A stretch of DNA of 64,000 bases from Monosporascus cannonballus (taxonomy: Eukaryota; Ascomycota; Sordariomycetes; Xylariales). The DNA lies in contig QJNS01000001.1 in assembly GCA_004154925.1 (NCBI GenBank), forward strand, positions 868,001 to 932,000. Direction: 5' to 3'. The translations under genes were made by a program, and so were the position numbers. The notes beneath the pieces were generated by a model that worked only from the letters and a program-made list of their open reading frames with translations, was not told the DNA's origin and ran no database searches. Every line of letters begins with the position of its first letter. The first letter of the stretch is position 1. Shown here one piece after another: positions 47,285 through 58,815 of this stretch.

Positions 47285-49699
47285 TCACCCTTTTTTTCGC
47301 CCTTAGGAAGTAATGAGGCTGCGGTAAGGCGGCGGCGGCTTTGCTTATACCTTTTTTTTGTCCTTGTTCGTATCTTTACGTTTTCGCCAACCCCGTTTTT
47401 ATTTTTAAATAATTTTTCGAAATTATTAAGTATAATTATATTTTCGAAATTATAATATGGTTTTTATATTAGTTTAACGTAACTTATTTATTTTACGAAT
47501 AGCTTTTTTCGATAATCGCGGCTTATACGCCTATTTTTGGCCTTTAATATACGTTTTATTTTATATTTTTTTTCTTTTTTTAATAATATTAATTACGATT
47601 AATTATTATTTAAAATTTGTTTAAGTAACGAATCTTTTATTATTAATTTTAGAAAATTTAAGTTAAATTTTAGGTATATCTTTAACGGTACGTTTAATTT
47701 TATAGTATTATACGGCGTAATCGCAGTAACTTTATATTTAATATATATTTAAAATAAATTTTTAAATAATTATAAAGGAATTATATTTTTTAGGTTTAAT
47801 TATATTAGGTCTTTTATTTCGAAATGTAATATTTACTTTTTAAAAACATTAATTAATTATTTTATTCGAATTTATATTAATATTATAATAATTTATATAA
47901 ATTCCGTACTTTTTCGTAACCTTTTAACGAAATTAATTAAAAAGTTATTAATATTTCGTTAGTAAATTTTATGTTATATTTATAAAATAAAAAAATATTT
48001 TTAATAAAAGGTTTTTATCGTTAAGAGCTAGCTATGCTGCCGGTAAAAATTCGGCCTAATTATATTATACGTAATTTATGAAATAACAGAAATAAGCGAA
48101 AACTTTTGGGTTAATTTTTTTCGTAATTCCCTCCGTCTAGAAATATAAAAATATATTAAGTTATTATTATATACTTTTTAAGTTATATAAATAAGTCCAG
48201 TATTTTATTCATCTAATTATTTCTTTTATCGGATATTAATTTTTTGGGAAAACCGTAACATCTTTGATAATAAATAATAAAGCGTTAAACGTACGTTTCC
48301 GCATTTATAATAAATATTGGTTTTAAAATAACCATTTTCGTTAAACGATTATGGAATACCATAAAAAAGCAAGGGTTCCTTTTTTGTCTTACTAATAAGT
48401 TAACTATAAAGTTTACCGAAAAATCTAAATAAAATCGGTTTAAAATAAATAAAGGTTATAATAACCCTTTTTTCGTTTTTTTATACGTATAATCTATTAT
48501 ATATATTGTAATTACGGCAAAAATGGTATATATTTTAAATTTATCTCGGCTAATAATAATTACATATTAATATTATTAACGTAACGTTTTTTTAAATAAC
48601 CGGTAATATAAAAGTTATATATCTGTTAAATTAATAACGTTTAAAACAATTCCTAAACAAAGATCTAAATACGTTTTTTAAATTATAAAAAACCCTTAGG
48701 GTTAAAAAGATATTCCGTTATAAAAACCTTTATTACGTTTATAACTAAGGGAAAATTATGTAATTTTTGAATTACGGCGGCATATGTCATATTTAAGGTT
48801 TTATCCTTAATTATCTTTAAATCCTATATTTTTTAAAGACTTTTTTCGAAAAATACTTTTTTGTCGGAAAGTATAACCAATTATTCGTTATTATTTCGTT
48901 TTAGATAAATTACGGCTATTAAAACTTTTTAAATTCGCGTCGGTTCGTTAAATAATTATTTATTTAATAAATTAAGTTATTTATTTTTTAAACTTAATAT
49001 TTTTTTCGCCCCAAAATATGTTTTATGGCTTATGAAATATAATATCGAATCGGCTTATTAACTTATTAAGGCGATATTTAAATATGAAATTAAAGGCAGA
49101 TAAAAAGCCGGCTTATCGAATTTACTTTTTAGTAAATTTACGGATATTTATAAAATATTAGAAATTTGCGTAATTTGTTAAGATTTTAAAAAGGCTAATT
49201 AATCTTTAAAACTTTCCTTTTTATTTAATTAACATTTTCATAATAATTAATAACTTTTTATTATATATTTTATAATTATATTTAGCTAACGATAATTCTT
49301 TTAAGAAATACGTAATTAATTATAAACGCCTTAACGAATCGAATTAAAATAAGTATTTTTTAATCACTTAGCTGGAATAATCTGCCTTTATTATCGTTTC
49401 CTTTTTAAAATCCCAATACGTAAAGATAAATATTATAATACCAAACCTTTTAAATCGGTCGAACATTTATTATTTTTTATTTTTCCAGCGGAAAAAGATT
49501 TTTTCTTAATTAATTATAAAAAAGAAACCGTTATTTTAATAAAGTTTTTTATAAAAGTTCGGTAAAAGTTAGCGAACTTAATAAAGCTTTTAACCTTTTT
49601 TACGTTATTAAGGGCTTTTTATTCCCGAATAAAAGTTACCTTTTTAAAATTATTTTTTAAACTTATTTTTATTTCGATAATAAATTTTAAGTATTTTGT

Positions 49700-50000
49700 T
49701 TCTTAGATTACGAATTCGCATTTATTCGGGTTTAGCTTTAATTTTGCTTTTGCCAAATAACGGAATACCAATTTAATTTTAGCTATATAATTGGTTCGAA
49801 AACCGAACGAATAAATTAATATATCGTTTATATACGTAAAATAAAAGTTTTTAAAATATTGCTTTAACGTAATATTAATATAACGTTAAAAGGTAACCGG
49901 TATATCATTAAGGTCAAATAAATATACCAGTTTTTTTAAAAAAAAAACCCAAAACGTATATGGAACATAATCTTCTATTTATTTTTTTAACAAATACGTA
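49700..50000 (-). pseudogene. Reverse transcriptase relic of element G
   Basis: Legible RT core around YINDILIYS (49823-49834), preceded by the ATFQ-type block and followed by a KCEF-type block, in the usual Gypsy order. Stops occur elsewhere in the frame. Confidence 0.75.
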
Positions 50001-52484
50001 ATTAGTAAAAGTTTATTCGAACGTCGAACTTCGTAAATTACCGGGCTTATAATAAAGTTCGTAACGTTTTTTATTAATAAAAAGGAATAACGGTTTCGTT
50101 TCGTAATCTTATTTAATTCCTTATATTTTATACAAAATCGTAAACCCCCGTTAAGTTTTTTTATAAATAATACCGGGGCATTTACGAAGGAATTATTAGC
50201 CCGAATTTAATTTTTATCAAATAAGTTTATAAATATTTGACGTAAAACTAATAATTTTTCTTTTAATATCCCGTATAAAAGCTTTTACAAGATTATTTCT
50301 TTCTTAATCCGAAATATTTATTTCCAGATTTATCGTTATGTTGTTATTATTATAATAAAATAATAACGATAAACTTTTATTATTTACAAAAATATTTCGG
50401 AATTTTTTTATTTTCTTAAAAAAACGTTTTGTTATATTTTTAAAAAATAAATTACGTCTTTACCTTTAGGGCCTTATTAATATTTTTTATAAAAATTATA
50501 AAAAATTATATCCCGTTTTTTTGTAATAAATTTGCTATGTTATTGCCGCGAAAGTTATAATTATTACTCGGTAAGTTTTTTTTATATTTTATAATTGCCC
50601 TTTTAGGTAATTTTTAAACTTTTTATCGAATTATTTTTTTCGCGTAATATAAACGCGATAATATCGTCCGTAAAACGGATAAGCCGTTATTTTATTTCGT
50701 ATACGACATTATTATATTTTATTTAGGGTTTTCCTAAGATAAAAAGATAAAATAAGTTTTTAATTATATATTTCTAAATTTATTTTAAACGGCCGTTTAA
50801 ATTTACGTTAACGTAAATAATTTTTCGGATCGCGGTTATTATAAGTTTATTATTTTTTATTAACCTTAACTAATAAAATATAATAAATATATGTTATAAT
50901 TTTAAACGGCAAATTAGCCATTACTTAAATGTAAAATAATAAATATATTTATTATCAATTAAAATATTTATATATATAATATTATTAATTAAAGCGCGTA
51001 ATATAAAAAAGTATTATTTAATTTATTTTTAATTTTTTGCAATTTTTCTTTTTTATGTTCCCCTTTTATTAATAACTTTTAATAAAGGTTTTTTTTTTAA
51101 ATTTTCGTTATTCGAATTGTTATTTCCGTTAACGGCATCCCGTAAATTTGCTGCCGTAACCTCCATTTTAACCGGATAAGGCCGTTTTACGGATTTGTAT
51201 TTAAGATATTTCTAGTTCGAATAATTTATGGCGGCATAACGGAAATATTATTTTTTTTTATTTCCAAATTTTTATTTCGTTATCGGAAAACCATTTCGCA
51301 TAAGGCCGGTTATCCGAACCTTATTCCAAGCCATTTCCGGATCGGTTTTTTCGATTATTTTATTATTAGTTTATAAACTTAAAAATTAACGTAATTAATT
51401 ACGTAATATCCATTATAAACATATCTCTTTAAACGTTTATTATTTAAGCCGGTTTATTAATTTAGCTAACGTATTATTATTAATTAACCGTTTTATTTTT
51501 TTTACCGGAATACTAAGTTATTATTTTTCTGCTTATATAATAATTGGGCAAAACTTTTAAATAATTAATTTTTTTTATTTTATATATTTAATGATTATAA
51601 TTGTCGTAAAATATAGTTTTTGTAATTAACGCGTTACGGAATTACGTATTAATATCGGCGTTTAAAAAATTTACTTTAATTATTAAAAATTATATTAAAT
51701 TTTTATATTCGGCTAATTTAAGTTTAAAACTTAATAAATAGTCCTAAAACCGTTAATTATTATTTTATTTTACGCGTTATAATTATTTTTTAACAAATTA
51801 TATCGCCTATTTATTTTCGAATTATTTTTTATATAAAGGAAAAAATTATCGACGTCGAAATCTTTCGTAATTTTCTTATTTCGAACTAATAATTAAGTCG
51901 TAATTACTTTTCGATAAATATAAATATTATAATATTTAAATAAGTTATTTTAAAGGAGCCGGAAATAAACCGGTTTTTTTATTTTCGTATAGAATATAGC
52001 AAAAAACGAACGAAACGTTTCTTATTTTTCGTTTTACGAAAGCCATTTTATAAGCTTACGATTTGCTCCTGCGAACGCATTATTAAATAACGGGCTTACC
52101 GTAAAGTTTTGGCAAAACGGATCATATTTTATAAAGGCTTTTTTTTCCACTTTCGTAAAAAGATATTTTTTTATTTCCGTTATCCTATTAAATAAATTAT
52201 TTATTATTTTATTACGGTTAAAAACTAACTTAATAAATTTTTCTTATTATATGTTAAATTTTTGAAATATGTTTACGAATAATTAGTACTTTAAGTTTTC
52301 CTTAATAGTTCCGGATAAGGTTAATACCGTAAATTCGCCCATAATTTCGTCAGTTATGTTATTTCGCAATTATTTCGCTATAAGATTCTTTTTGGCTTAT
52401 TATCCATAACCAAAATATTTTTGAGAAACGTTTTGCTTTTACCTAGTTTCCTAAAAATTGTAATAAGTTATAATCTTAAATATA

Positions 52485-52674
52485 TATAACGGGTATAATA
52501 CGTAAGTTAAACAAAAGTACGACTTAATAAAAGTTTATATTTAAGGTAAGGAGGGAAAGAGAGAAACAGCTAGCCACTAGCGAAGTGGCTGCTCCCTATA
52601 TATATATGTGTAAGCTCGGACTAAACAGCTCGTTCTGTAAGTCCGAGCTGCCCTATAGGCTTTAGCCTGTAACA
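52485..52674 (-). repeat. 5' LTR of Gypsy element G
   Basis: 190 bp, direct repeat of 47095-47284, ending AGCCTGTAACA before TGATA. Confidence 0.88.
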
Positions 52675-53412
52675 TGATAATATACATAGCTAGCTCTTAT
52701 AAGGTGGATTAGAACGTCCAAACCCTAATTAGAGTTTGGAATTGCTGACCTTTTAGTATTATAGCTAACGTCGCACTTTCGTTATCTCATACGAGGCTTA
52801 AGCTAGCTAAGGTAAAAATTTAAAAAAGTTTAATATTTTAAGCTTTTAAAAAAAAACAGCGATATAAGGCTTAACTTTTTAAAAGTATTAAATATTGAAA
52901 GTTGTTAAAAAATATATATATATTAATTGAATTTTAATAAGTTAAATCACGGATAAATAAAAAAATAACTAGAAATGTATTTTTATTTTTTAAAAATTTA
53001 ATAATTATATTATTATAAATAATTTACTTAATTATAAATATTTTATAATTATAATAATATGTTTATATTTTAAACTTGCATAATATTAATTTAAGATATA
53101 TAATTACTATATTTAAATTTAAAAATAACTTAAAATTATTTTTAATTAACCTTTTTCGTATGTAATTAAGTTTTATATTAAATTGATAATTTTCAAAATT
53201 TATTTTTTAAATTATAATAAGTAATATAATAATAACTCCAAATTTTATTCCATTATAAGAATTATATTTAAAACACTTAAAAATAATAATATAAAACATT
53301 ATAAAATAACGAAAGTACGACGTTAATCACAATATTAAAAGGTTAGCAGTTTCAAATTCCAATTAGGGTTTGGACATCTTAATCCACGTTGTAAGGATTT
53401 GCTGTACATATT
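52675..53412. repeat. Long inverted-repeat unit with AT-rich core
   Basis: Left arm 52,675-52,800 and right arm about 53,300-53,412 are inverted copies of about 115 bp (TAAGGTGGATTAG, then GTCCAAACCCTAATT, then CTTTCGTTAT). The core of about 500 bp is AT-shifted. The arms belong to the same repeat family as blocks at 53,680-54,030, 54,340-54,513 and 57,810-57,926. Confidence 0.7.
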
Positions 53413-53429
53413 ATTATAATTATTTCCCC

Positions 53430-53680
53430 CTTTTTAATAAAATCGTCCTGATTTTAGGGCTGGATAAGATATCGAACCTTTAAGGCTTTACTGCGCCCTA
53501 TGAGCACATAACTCGGTCGAATCTTTCGCGCCGACCACCCGCCGAACGCCAGCGGTTGAAATCTTTTCGGTTTGCCTTCTGGCTTTCTTTAGCCTGTAGC
53601 CGGCCCTGTGGGAATCGAACCCTGCCTCCGATATGTCGCCGAAGTGGCGCCGAACTGGCTGACGCACCTAATTGGGGTTT
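53430..53680 (-). repeat. SINE-like tRNA-related unit, copy 1
   Basis: On the minus strand TCAGCCAGTTCGGC (about 53,663) resembles a Pol III A box, and GGTTCGATTCCC (53,611-53,622) is a near-perfect B box. They lie about 42 nt apart, as in a tRNA. The body of about 170 bp then ends near GGTTCGATATCTTATCCAG. Acceptor and anticodon stems do not fold as a real tRNA, so this is tRNA-derived or tRNA-like, not a tRNA gene. Confidence 0.5.
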
Positions 53681-54059
53681 GGAATAATTGTAAGGTAGCA
53701 AGGGTGCGACGTTAACCATAGTACCAACAGGTCAGCAATTCCTGTCAAATATAGGGGACATCAGTTGTGTTATTTTATTCAGTTAAGTTATAGGTGCTTT
53801 CGTACGCGTGCAACTCTGAGTAGCTTAGCCACGGAACATATATAAGCCGATCAGTATGGGACCTTTCCGTATATGGGGAGCGCTCCGCACCTCCAGCTAG
53901 CTGACAATTCCAAACCCCAATTGAGGTTTGGTGTGAGATAAGCGAGGGTGCGACACTAACCACAAGACCAAAAGATCAGCAATTCCAAACCCCAATTGGG
54001 ATTTAGGCACCCAAATCCACCTTATAAGAGCGCATGCAATAAGCCTCCAGCGACATTAC
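53681..54059. repeat. Palindromic terminal-repeat blocks between the SINE-like units
   Basis: Contains CCAAACCCCAATTGGG-type palindromes at about 53,668, 53,910 and 53,985, the block GAGGGTGCGACRCTAACCAC, and a direct repeat of CACCCAAATCCACCTTA..AGAGCG shared with 54,412-54,438. Confidence 0.6.
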
Positions 54060-54316
54060 AATTACTCCCCTCTCTTAATGAAATCGTCCCGATTTCAGAG
54101 GCTTATGCCAAGGTGTCGAACCTCCAGGGTTTTACTGCGCCCCGTCAGCACATTGCGCGGCCGCAATTACCGCTTCGTACCGTCTCTTATTAGCGATTGG
54201 ATTTTTTTCGGTCTGCTTCTTGGCTTTTTTTTAGGCTCTTGGCAGCCGTTCCTTTGGAAAATCGGACCTTAGACTTTTGGGCCCCCCGCATGTAGCGTAC
54301 GGACTGGCAGATGCAC
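54060..54316 (-). repeat. SINE-like tRNA-related unit, copy 2
   Basis: Minus-strand A-box-like TCTGCCAGTCCG (about 54,311) and B-box-like GGTCCGATTTTCC (54,256-54,268), 43 nt apart. The body parallels copy 1 (GCGCAGTAAAACC...GGTTCGACACCTTGG). It contains a perfect hairpin GAAATCGTCCCGATTTC at about 54,079-54,095, also present in mutated form in copy 1. Confidence 0.5.
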
Positions 54317-54513
54317 CCAATTGGGGTTTGGAATATTGTGAGATAAGCGAGGGTGCGACGCTAACCACAAGATCAAAAGATCAGCAATTCCAAACCCCAA
54401 TTGGGATTTGGGCACCCAAATCCACCTTAAAAGAGCGTATGCAACAAGCCTCCAGCTACATTACAATTGGACACCCTAATCCACCTTATAAGGATTAGCT
54501 GTGCATATTATCA
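54317..54513. repeat. Right terminal block of the repeat cluster
   Basis: Ends GGATTAGCTGTGCATATTATCA, the inverted counterpart of TGATAATATACATAGCTAGC at 52,675. The whole 52,675-54,513 cluster therefore has inverted ends. Confidence 0.6.
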
Positions 54514-57500
54514 TAAATATTTTTTAAAAATTTGTTATTATAATCTGAGAAAATTAATTTTATCTACTATAAAACAAATACTAAAAATATTTAATATAAC
54601 TTAAAATTATAAAATAATACAGAATAATAAAATTAAAATCAATTAAAATTGTGAGAAATTAATGATCAAAAAGTTATATAATTATAAAGAATAATAAATT
54701 AAAATTTAAATAAGTACTTATTTATAAATTTGAAATATATTTATTTTTTATATTTATTTTTATAATTTTATATATTAAAAAGTTCTGCTATTATTAATAT
54801 CAAAAATTAAAGTATTTTAAAATTTTATATTAATTTATATTGCAAATTTAATTTATTACGCTTTTATTATTTAGTAAAAAAAATATTTATTAATACCTAA
54901 AAATAATATACTTATAAAGTTACAAATTAAAAAACGAAGTTATATATTTAAATACTAACTTAATTATTATCAAAAACTAAATATTCTATTATATATTATA
55001 AAAAGAAGTACCTCAAAATTTAAATTTACCTTAAACTTTAATTTGTAATTATTAAATTAATTATTCTAAGGTTAATAATATACGTATTATTAATACATTA
55101 TCTTTATATTTTATTAAATATAATTTTTACTTTAATCGCGCATTTTATTTTAATATTTCTATCAGCATGTTACAGTATTCAATATAATTTATAAATATTA
55201 TTTTACTTAAGTTATAATAATTTAAATAATTAGGTATTCGTTTATTATAAATATTTGAATATTTAAATAATCGTATTTATATATAAAACTAATTTTGATT
55301 ATAAAAGTGAATGTGAAATTAATATTTCAGAGCTATTAAATAATATATTTTATATATAAGCGACGTAAATATATTTCTAAAAATAATTTATAGCTTTTCG
55401 AATTATTTAACCTAGTTTTTTATTATTTATGTTTATTATTATATAATATAATATAATAATAAACTAGGATAAAGCTAGCCGTTTAATTTAGAAATAACAG
55501 CTTTAATTATAAAAGGTTTAATTTTATATATGATATTAGCGACATAACGCTAAAGGCCTAATGTAGTAATAAATAAATTGAAATTAATATTATTCCTGTT
55601 TCAAAAATTAACGCGGATTAAAAAAGCCTAATAATTAAAAGAGTTTTTTAAACTAAATAAGCGAGCGTTTTTATCCGGTTTTATAATATAGAAGAAATCG
55701 TTAATATATTATTAATTTTAGGCTTTATAATACGTGTCGAGGTTTATTAGACGTTATACTTTACTAAACGAATAAAAAAGAGCTTAATATACGTTAAAAT
55801 TTAAAAAAGCTATTATTAAAGCTGTTATAGAAAATTTTAAAGATATTTTGTTATAATAAGAATTTATTTAATTTATAATTATAAAATGCAATATTATAAA
55901 AAACAGCATTTACAATAATACCGAAATTACTTTTTATAAGATTTTTTATCATATCAAATATAATAACTCAAGTATTTCAAAACGTGAAAGATTTTAACAA
56001 AAGCAATTAAAGAACTAGAAAAAAGTTATATTTATATATATTGTTAATTTTAAAAGTACGTTTTATTATCATTTATTATTTTAGCGACAAAATAATATAT
56101 TAAATTTTAATATCGAAGCGCTTTATTATTAACTTGTTAAAAATTGCTATATATTATAACAATTAAATAACTTGAGACTTAAATTTTTAACAAATTTAAT
56201 TTTTCAATAAATAATGTCTAATACCTATAAAATATTAAAAAAGCTCTTTATTTTTAACGATTACGAAAATTATTACCAGATAAAGTTCTGAAATCAGCCT
56301 GCGAATGATAGTATTATTACTTTTTTTATTTATTTTTGTCTGTTTTAATTTTTCGACATCTTTTATATTTTCGTTTTAAACGCGTTTATCTATTTAATAT
56401 TAAACTTTTAATGCCATTTTATTAAAAGAGAAAATTTCAGTCGTTTTTACGATAGGTTTAAAACCTTTTTAAAGTTTAATTATATTCAATCCGAGTTTGT
56501 AAATAATAAATCTATTTTATTTAATATTAATAGGCTTTTATCCGATTTGGAAATTGTTTTATTATATATATAATAACCAGTCTTCGTTTATTTTTGCCGG
56601 TTCGATTTGTTTTTATTAACGAAAAGTGATAAATATATTCGCGAATTAACAAGACGGAGATATAATTTATAACCGAAAAAGATTAAACATTATTATATTA
56701 TTTCGCCGATAAAATAATTATATTTACTATTATTCTGTAAAAAATACTGTTATTTTTTACATAACAAAATTTTATTCAAAACGGTCATTTCCGTGAAATA
56801 AACTATAGTTTTAATAAGCGTTAAACTATTAAAATTATACCTATTTTAAAAAAGAAAAAAGTCTTATTATTTAGAGAAAATACACTCTTTAAAAAACAAA
56901 CAATAAAAATCTTAACTATTTATGCTTAAAAGTAATGATTATAGAAGAATTAAAAAACCAACAAAATATAACGTTTACGATAAGCCGAAATATAATATGC
57001 GTATTTATAATAATTACAAATAAGTATAATAAACTATTTTCGATTTATTTAAAGTAATATAAATTGTATTGTAGTTGCTTTATTGAAATTTATTATTGCA
57101 ATATATCGAAAACGTTTCGCTTATCTACTTCGTTCGCTTACCTATGTAGTACGTTAATTATTAATAATTGTTATATATATATATATATTATAGTATTATG
57201 TAGTATTAAGTAGCTACATATAGCAGTATAAGGCGGTTAATTTTCGAGCTGATAATGTTTTACCTTTAGCAATATGATGGCTAAGTCTTCGTTTTTATAC
57301 CGTAATAGTTTGTTAGTCTTTTTAGGATTATGTGTTCGATTTCTGGATTGAGCAGCCAATTTACCGCTCTAAAGTGCGCGGCGAACTTCTAATTAGAGCA
57401 GTCGTCGAGCATAGGGCTGACGTATAATAAAAGCTTGAAAGCGACTTGTGATATTTGGTGGAAAACTTTTAACTTTTAATAAATTTATAAGAACGATATA

Positions 57501-57809
57501 ACGTAAATAAGAACGCACAGTTACAGTTTTAAACAATATTAAGTAGATAATATAAAGCAAAATAAAGTAGTTAATCGTTCGATTGAATGAGTTGTATTTT
57601 TAATAGCGTTATAATTAGGGTTTTATTTTTATACTGTAAAAGTATATTTCGAAATAAAAATAGTAGTATCGTTATATTAATAATTAATTATATAGTTATA
57701 ATATAGCAAATCTTGGTAAAGATTTTATAAAGTATATTTGTTTTATCAAAATTCATTAATAACTGCTTCTTAAATTTATATATTTTTAATATATTTATAT
57801 AAATTTGTA
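54514..57809. other. AT-rich RIPped block
   Basis: About 3.3 kb of degenerate DNA with no open frame. A less mutated stretch at 57,240-57,450 shows no recognised gene. A (TA)n run lies near 57,170-57,190. Confidence 0.5.
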
Positions 57810-57926
57810 GGTTAACGAGGGTGCGACGCTAGCTACAATACCAAAAAAGTTAGCAATTTCAAATCCTAAATAGGTTTGGACTCCCTAATCCACCTTATAA
57901 TAGATAGCTGTACAAATTATCACAAA
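57810..57926. repeat. Isolated copy of the palindromic terminal repeat
   Basis: GAGGGTGCGACGCTAGC...TTAGCAATTTCAAATCC...TAATCCACCTTATAA...GTACAAATTATCA, same order and orientation as 54,340-54,513, with some RIP changes. Confidence 0.65.
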
Positions 57927-58394
57927 ATTGTAATTTGTATTTAGTTATGTAAAAATGTTAATAATTAATATCGAAAAGGTTATATAACGGCCGTTTCAAG
58001 CTATTTAATATATATTTAGTACTTTTATTACAATATATAGTAAGTATAATTTATATTATAAATAATACTTTTTATATATTAAACGTAACTTAATATTTAT
58101 AAACTTATTATTTATAATACGAGGTAATAGATATATTAGAAACAGATGTTAGTGTATATGTTATAGCGATTAAAAAAGATATAATAAAAATAGCTTGTTG
58201 CGAAAGCTGTTGAATTTGTATCGATAAATAAATAAAAATGTATTATCCGAGTAAAGAAAATTATCTTTGTTAATATCTTTTAACTTTAAGTTAGCTTAAA
58301 ATATTTTAATAACCTCTAATATTATTTATATAAATTTTAACGACAAATATTTTAAACTATAATATAGAAATAAAAAGTCAGAATTATATATTTG
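57927..58394. other. AT-rich block
   Basis: Nothing recognised. Confidence 0.4.
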
Positions 58395-58460
58395 TGTTAC
58401 AGCCTTGTTCATCGTAAGAGCTCCAGTATATATATGCGGCTGTAAGCACTATAATGATCG
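58395..58460. mobile_element. Short TG...CA element M3, left half
   Basis: TGTTACAGCC...ATAATGATCG aligns with the first 66 bp of M1. It is preceded by ATTTG (58390-58394), which recurs at 63854-63858 after the right half, so both halves are one insertion. Confidence 0.75.
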
Positions 58461-58815
58461 TGTGATGGCTAGGCTAATTAACCAACTATTAAATCTAAGT
58501 CGTATCAGTTTATGTTAGCAGAAGTATCGTGGAAGTATAAGCAATAAATACAGTAACGTAATTACGTTTTGTAATACTAAAAACCTACTAGATAATAAAT
58601 TATTGGAATAAATAATTAATATTAATAAATAATAATAAATATTCCAAATTAAAAATATTTAAATTATAAGAATAACGAATATATTTCTTTTATAAATTAA
58701 TTCAAGTTTTCTTAGGTTTTGAAATTATTATGAACCTAATACTATTTGATTTGATTAGTTTTATATAGATTTACTTTAATCTTGATACTAAAAGAGATCC
58801 AAATCACGTCACCAT
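58461..58815 (-). repeat. Gypsy-family LTR (E), 5' end truncated
   Basis: TGTGATGGCTAGGC... follows the family LTR (B type) to AGAGATCCAAATCACGTCACC, after which similarity is lost. Its orientation is opposite to the LTR at 63429-63828 although both flank the same pol region. Confidence 0.75.

Larger units (their letters stand above)
47095..52674 (-). mobile_element. RIPped Ty3/Gypsy element with 190-bp LTRs (element G)
   Basis: 5,580 bp. LTRs 47095-47284 and 52485-52674 are both 190 bp. The target duplication is TAATA (47090-47094) against TGATA (52675-52679), one G-to-A apart. On the minus strand a purine tract GGGCGAAAAAAAGGGTGA abuts the left LTR, so this is the 3' LTR. Minus-strand RT reads DIPVTFQRYINITLKQYF and then YINDILIYS (Gypsy YxDD box at 49823-49834, first Asp now Asn), then LAKAKLKLNPNKCEFVI. 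This family differs from A/B in LTR length and sequence. Confidence 0.9.

Noticed and set aside
53600..53680. A tRNA gene on the minus strand
   Set aside because: A and B boxes are present, but the acceptor and anticodon stems do not pair; better described as SINE-like.
57170..57195. (TA)n run as a possible centromere or CRISPR-like array
   Set aside because: A simple dinucleotide run in AT-rich DNA; no spaced repeats and the organism is a fungus.
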